A DNA stretch of 64,000 nucleotides from Simiduia sp. 21SJ11W-1 (GTDB taxonomy: Bacteria > Pseudomonadota > Gammaproteobacteria > Pseudomonadales > Cellvibrionaceae). The stretch spans positions 620,001 through 684,000 of the forward strand of contig NZ_CP090959.1 in the NCBI RefSeq assembly GCF_024138675.1. Reading direction: 5' to 3'. Both the position numbers and the translations under genes were made by a program. The notes below the pieces were generated by a model. It was not told the DNA's origin. It searched no databases and worked only from the letters and a program-made list of their open reading frames with translations. Each line of letters begins with the position of its first letter. Positions within the stretch are counted from its first letter, which is position 1. Shown in pieces: positions 61,456 through 64,000 of this stretch.

Positions 61456-63354
61456 ATGAAATTGATTCACACCACCCTGGCCGCCGCCGTAGCGCTGGCT
61501 GCCAATACCTATGCCCAAGCAGAAACCGGCTTGATAGCCGAGGAAGTGCTGGTTACCGCAACGCGCACTGAGCAGTCTGTGGCTGAAACCCTGGCGCCCG
61601 TTAGCGTGCTAAGCGCTGAAGATATCACCGCTCTGCAGGCGCCCGATTTACCCACGCTTTTGCAAGGCCTTACCGGGGTAGATCTCATTCAGCGCGGTGG
61701 CCGGGGCGCCAGCACCGGCACTTTTGTGCGCGGCACCAATACCGGCCATTTGTTGGTGTTGGTTGATGGCGTGCGCGTGGGTTCGGCAACCCTAGGGGCT
61801 GCTGCGCTGGAAACCTTAGACCCGGCCGCCATCGAGCGAATTGAGCTGGTGCGTGGCCCTCGCTCCAGCCTTTATGGCTCGGATGCCGTGGGCGGCATAT
61901 TGCAAATATTTACCCGCCAGGCGCTGGAACCCGGCACCGAGTTTGGCGTGGCGGCCAGTGTGGGCTCGCACAATGAGCAGCAGGTCAGTGCCAATGTTGG
62001 AGTAAAAACCTCGCGCGGAAATCTGCGCCTGGTGCTAAGCCACAACAGCACAGACGGTTTTGATCGAACCTTTGCTGAAACAAGCGGCAATGGCGACAAG
62101 GATGCCTACACAGCTAATCGCCTGGCGCTTACTGCGGGCTACCAGCTGAGTGATGCACTTACCGCAAGCGCTCAAGTGCAGTATCAGGAAGGTGAGGCAG
62201 ATTCCGATAACCTTTATTGCTTTATAGACTGTGAGCCCTTTGCACGCTTTGCCAATGGCAGCGCCAGCGCAAGCCTGAGTGCGGCATTAACCAACGCCTG
62301 GCAAAGCAAGCTTACTTTGGGTTTTGCGCAAGACAAAAGCGAACAAGACGATCACATCAGTGCGGCGGCTGAAATCAATTACGGTGGCCGCAACCGCATT
62401 GAAACCGAGCGCCAAAGTGCCAGCTGGCAAAACGACATCACCCTCTCCGATAGCCAGCTGTTAACCCTGGGCGTTGACTATGTGAACGACAGCGTAGACG
62501 GCAAGCTTGAGCAGCGTGATTACCAGCCAGATTTCAGCTACCTGGTAAGCTTTGTAGGCTACGACGTAGAAGATCGCGCAAGCCTGGGTGTATTTGGCCA
62601 GTACCAGTTGCGCGCCGGTCACCACAGTTTGGTTGCCGCACTGCGCAATGAAGACAATGAACAATTCGGCGCGGCTAATACCGGCAATCTGGCCTACGGC
62701 TACCAATTAACCGAGCGCTGGGCACTAAAGGCAAGCGCTGGCTCGGCCTTTAAAGCGCCCACCTTTAACGATCTCTACTGGCCCAATTCCGGCAACCCCG
62801 AGCTTGAGCCGGAAACGGCCACCAACTACGAGCTTGGTGCCAGGTTTAGTCACCGTGGTGTGCGGGCAGAAATCAACCTGTTTCACAACCGCATTGATGA
62901 CCTGATTGCTTGGGCGCCAAACGCCATGGGCAACTGGCAGCCATCCAATGTGGCCAAGGCAGATATTTTGGGTGCAGAGGCTGAAGCAAGTGCACAGCTG
63001 GGCGAGTGGCGTATTGGCGCCAATTACACCTGGCTTGATACCGAAGATAAAGCCACGGGCAATGCGCTGCCACATCGTGCACACCAGCTGTTTAATGCCG
63101 ATGTGAGCCGAAGCCTCGGCAGCCTTACCCTGGCGCTGGCCTTTGAGGCGCGTGGCAAGCGCTATACCGACGCAGGCAACAGCACCACGCTTGCAGGTTA
63201 CGGGCTGGTTAATGCCCGCGTCTCTTGGGCGCTGGCCGAGGGCTTCACTCTGGAAGCCAAGGTGAATAACCTGCTGGATAAAGACTATGTGGTGGTACAG
63301 AACTACCGCCAGGATGGTATCAATGGCTCGGTAGGCGCACGCTTCGTGTTCTAA
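61456..63354 (+). CDS. btuB: TonB-dependent outer-membrane cobalamin receptor
   Basis: A 632-aa receptor that moves cobalamin across the outer membrane with energy from TonB. A signal peptide (to YAQAE) is followed by the TonB box EEVLVTATR, the plug domain (LLQGLTGVDLIQRGGRG, YGSDAVGGILQIFTR) and a 22-strand barrel ending in VGARFVF with the terminal Phe. The GGGGAG site and ATG at 61456 lie just after the riboswitch, which supports the cobalamin assignment. Confidence 0.95.
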   Translation: MKLIHTTLAAAVALAANTYAQAETGLIAEEVLVTATRTEQSVAETLAPVSVLSAEDITALQAPDLPTLLQGLTGVDLIQRGGRGASTGTFVRGTNTGHLLVLVDGVRVGSATLGAAALETLDPAAIERIELVRGPRSSLYGSDAVGGILQIFTRQALEPGTEFGVAASVGSHNEQQVSANVGVKTSRGNLRLVLSHNSTDGFDRTFAETSGNGDKDAYTANRLALTAGYQLSDALTASAQVQYQEGEADSDNLYCFIDCEPFARFANGSASASLSAALTNAWQSKLTLGFAQDKSEQDDHISAAAEINYGGRNRIETERQSASWQNDITLSDSQLLTLGVDYVNDSVDGKLEQRDYQPDFSYLVSFVGYDVEDRASLGVFGQYQLRAGHHSLVAALRNEDNEQFGAANTGNLAYGYQLTERWALKASAGSAFKAPTFNDLYWPNSGNPELEPETATNYELGARFSHRGVRAEINLFHNRIDDLIAWAPNAMGNWQPSNVAKADILGAEAEASAQLGEWRIGANYTWLDTEDKATGNALPHRAHQLFNADVSRSLGSLTLALAFEARGKRYTDAGNSTTLAGYGLVNARVSWALAEGFTLEAKVNNLLDKDYVVVQNYRQDGINGSVGARFVF

Positions 63355-63371
63355 ATGCCGGCCGGCCCTCT

Positions 63372-63632
63372 AAAACCCGCGTACAAGCTGATTGTGCGCC
63401 ATTGCTGTCCCACAAATCTACAGGCATGGAATATGGGGCGGAGTTTGTGACCGTCACCCGCATGGACGCGGGTGTCGAGACTACAGGGATGTATTTACGT
63501 CGTGTCACAAACTGCGCCCCAAATTTCATGTCCAGGTATCGCTTAGAAACTCTGCGATATAAGTAGTTTCAACGTCTGTTTTCCATGGAGACATAAACTA
63601 TGGGACGGCAGTGGATTGTGCGCGGGTTTTTT
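63372..63632 (+). terminator. btuB terminator split by structured element copy 2
   Basis: With the insertion and one duplication removed, AAAACCCGCGTACAA-GCTGA-TTGTGCGCGGGTTTT is a 15-pair hairpin with a T run, 17 bases past btuB. The element sits in its 3' arm. Confidence 0.75.
63400..63613. mobile_element. Miniature structured element, copy 2 (214 bp, non-coding)
   Basis: Terminal inverted repeats CATTGCTGTCCCA and TGGGACGGCAGTG (11 of 13 match) are flanked by an exact 10-bp direct repeat GATTGTGCGC (63390-63399 and 63614-63623), a target duplication. Inside are the paired arms GGGGCGGAGTTTGTGAC / GTCACAAACTGCGCCCC and CACCCGC / GCGGGTG, and a hairpin TATCGC...GCGATA near the right. It matches copy 1 at 34037 except for two blocks missing here. 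No protein is encoded. Confidence 0.87.
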
Positions 63633-63713
63633 ATGGGAAAGGCCCGCCTTTCACAATTGCGGCATTCGCGCCGGGTTTCGTCCTATACCTTTACCCAACC
63701 CGAAGGACGCGCG

Positions 63714-64000
63714 ATGAACCGGTTAGTCTCCACCGGCCTTGCAGCCGCCATTGCACTTGGTTTAAGTGCCTGCGGCGAGCCCGAAAAGGCCAAGCCCACG
63801 TTGGATTTGCCCAACAAAAACCCTTACCCCTCAACCTACCAAGCCAACGCCAAGGGCACTTTGCTCATCAAAGGCGCCAATTTGTTGATTGGCAATGGCG
63901 AAGAGAAGGCCGGCACAGACCTGGTGGTAACCGATGGCAAAATTGTGGCCTTGGGCCAGGGCCTGCAGGTGCCAGCTGAGGCCAAGGTGATTGATGGCGC
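63714..64000 (+). CDS. Amidohydrolase-like lipoprotein, N-terminal part
   Basis: The first 95 codons of a gene that runs off the window. The signal MNRLVSTGLAAAIALGLSAC is a lipobox type. The mature start GTLLIKGANLLIGNGEEKAGTDLVVTDGKIVALGQGL is the composite beta domain of the amidohydrolase superfamily (imidazolonepropionase/dihydroorotase-like). The metal-binding HxH would be further on. AAGGA lies eight bases before the ATG. Confidence 0.78.
   Translation, partial: MNRLVSTGLAAAIALGLSACGEPEKAKPTLDLPNKNPYPSTYQANAKGTLLIKGANLLIGNGEEKAGTDLVVTDGKIVALGQGLQVPAEAKVIDG

Overview
The window looks like chromosome of a free-living Gram-negative gammaproteobacterium, probably marine or estuarine and of the Cellvibrionales type. 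I base this on gene order (gpmI-envC-ctp-yibQ divergent from a rhodanese gene, grxC and secB; glnA with ntrBC), outer-membrane machinery (tamAB, btuB, OmpA-type proteins) and a fairly GC-rich coding background. The genus is inference. No rRNA, tRNA or CRISPR array was seen.

Layout. 0-1.8 kb: end of the histidine operon (hisH end, hisA, hisF). 2-7.8 kb, minus strand: a DUF6316-type gene, then the cell-wall/glycolysis cluster yibQ, ctpA, envC (frameshifted at an A9 run) and gpmI. 8-9.4 kb: rhodanese-like protein, grxC, secB. 9.5-16.6 kb: tamA-tamB, a PAP2 phosphatase and a glycosyltransferase-like protein. 18-22.8 kb, minus strand: nitrogen control, ntrC, ntrB, a DUF4124 protein and glnA, with a sigma-54 promoter and NtrC sites. 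23-29 kb: thiI, typA/bipA and a RsmB/RsmF-type methyltransferase. 29-35.4 kb: accessory genes (serine hydrolase between copies of a duplicated thioredoxin-gene start, TlpA-like protein, lipoproteins, Rap1a/Tai-like protein behind a heptamer repeat, CNNM/CBS protein). 35.7-39.2 kb: modABC and two PilZ proteins. 39.3-43.1 kb: Kazal-type lipoprotein, btuF-btuC-btuD and a degenerate Nudix protein. 43.1-45.4 kb: AT-rich accessory island of small orphan genes, a truncated IS3 element and about ten copies of a GGGGTCGGAGTGAATTA-like repeat. 45.5-61 kb: signalling and envelope-stress region. 61.2-63.4 kb: cobalamin riboswitch and btuB. 63.7 kb onward: start of an amidohydrolase-like lipoprotein.

Two observations stand out. 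First, a five-gene signalling cluster (three-receiver hybrid kinase, stand-alone receiver, CHASE3 kinase, 62-aa H-box protein, sigma-54 response regulator) lies among genes for small stress and envelope proteins (DUF2383, acidic lipoprotein, DUF1328, CsbD, PLDc_N-like, BON, OmpA/DUF4398, small porin). Five of these transcription units carry a near-identical AAAGTTGGCAYR-type sigma-54 promoter; three also have a dyad 70-120 bp upstream. This looks like a local sigma-54 envelope-stress regulon with its own phosphorelay.

Second, two copies (214 and 368 bp) of a non-coding, highly structured element with 13-bp terminal inverted repeats each sit inside the hairpin of a Rho-independent terminator, flanked by a 10-bp target duplication (one exact, one 9/10). 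The longer copy differs mainly by extra hairpins in the interior. This suggests a miniature transposable element that targets terminators.

All calls come from reading the sequence and translations by eye; no database or folding program was used.
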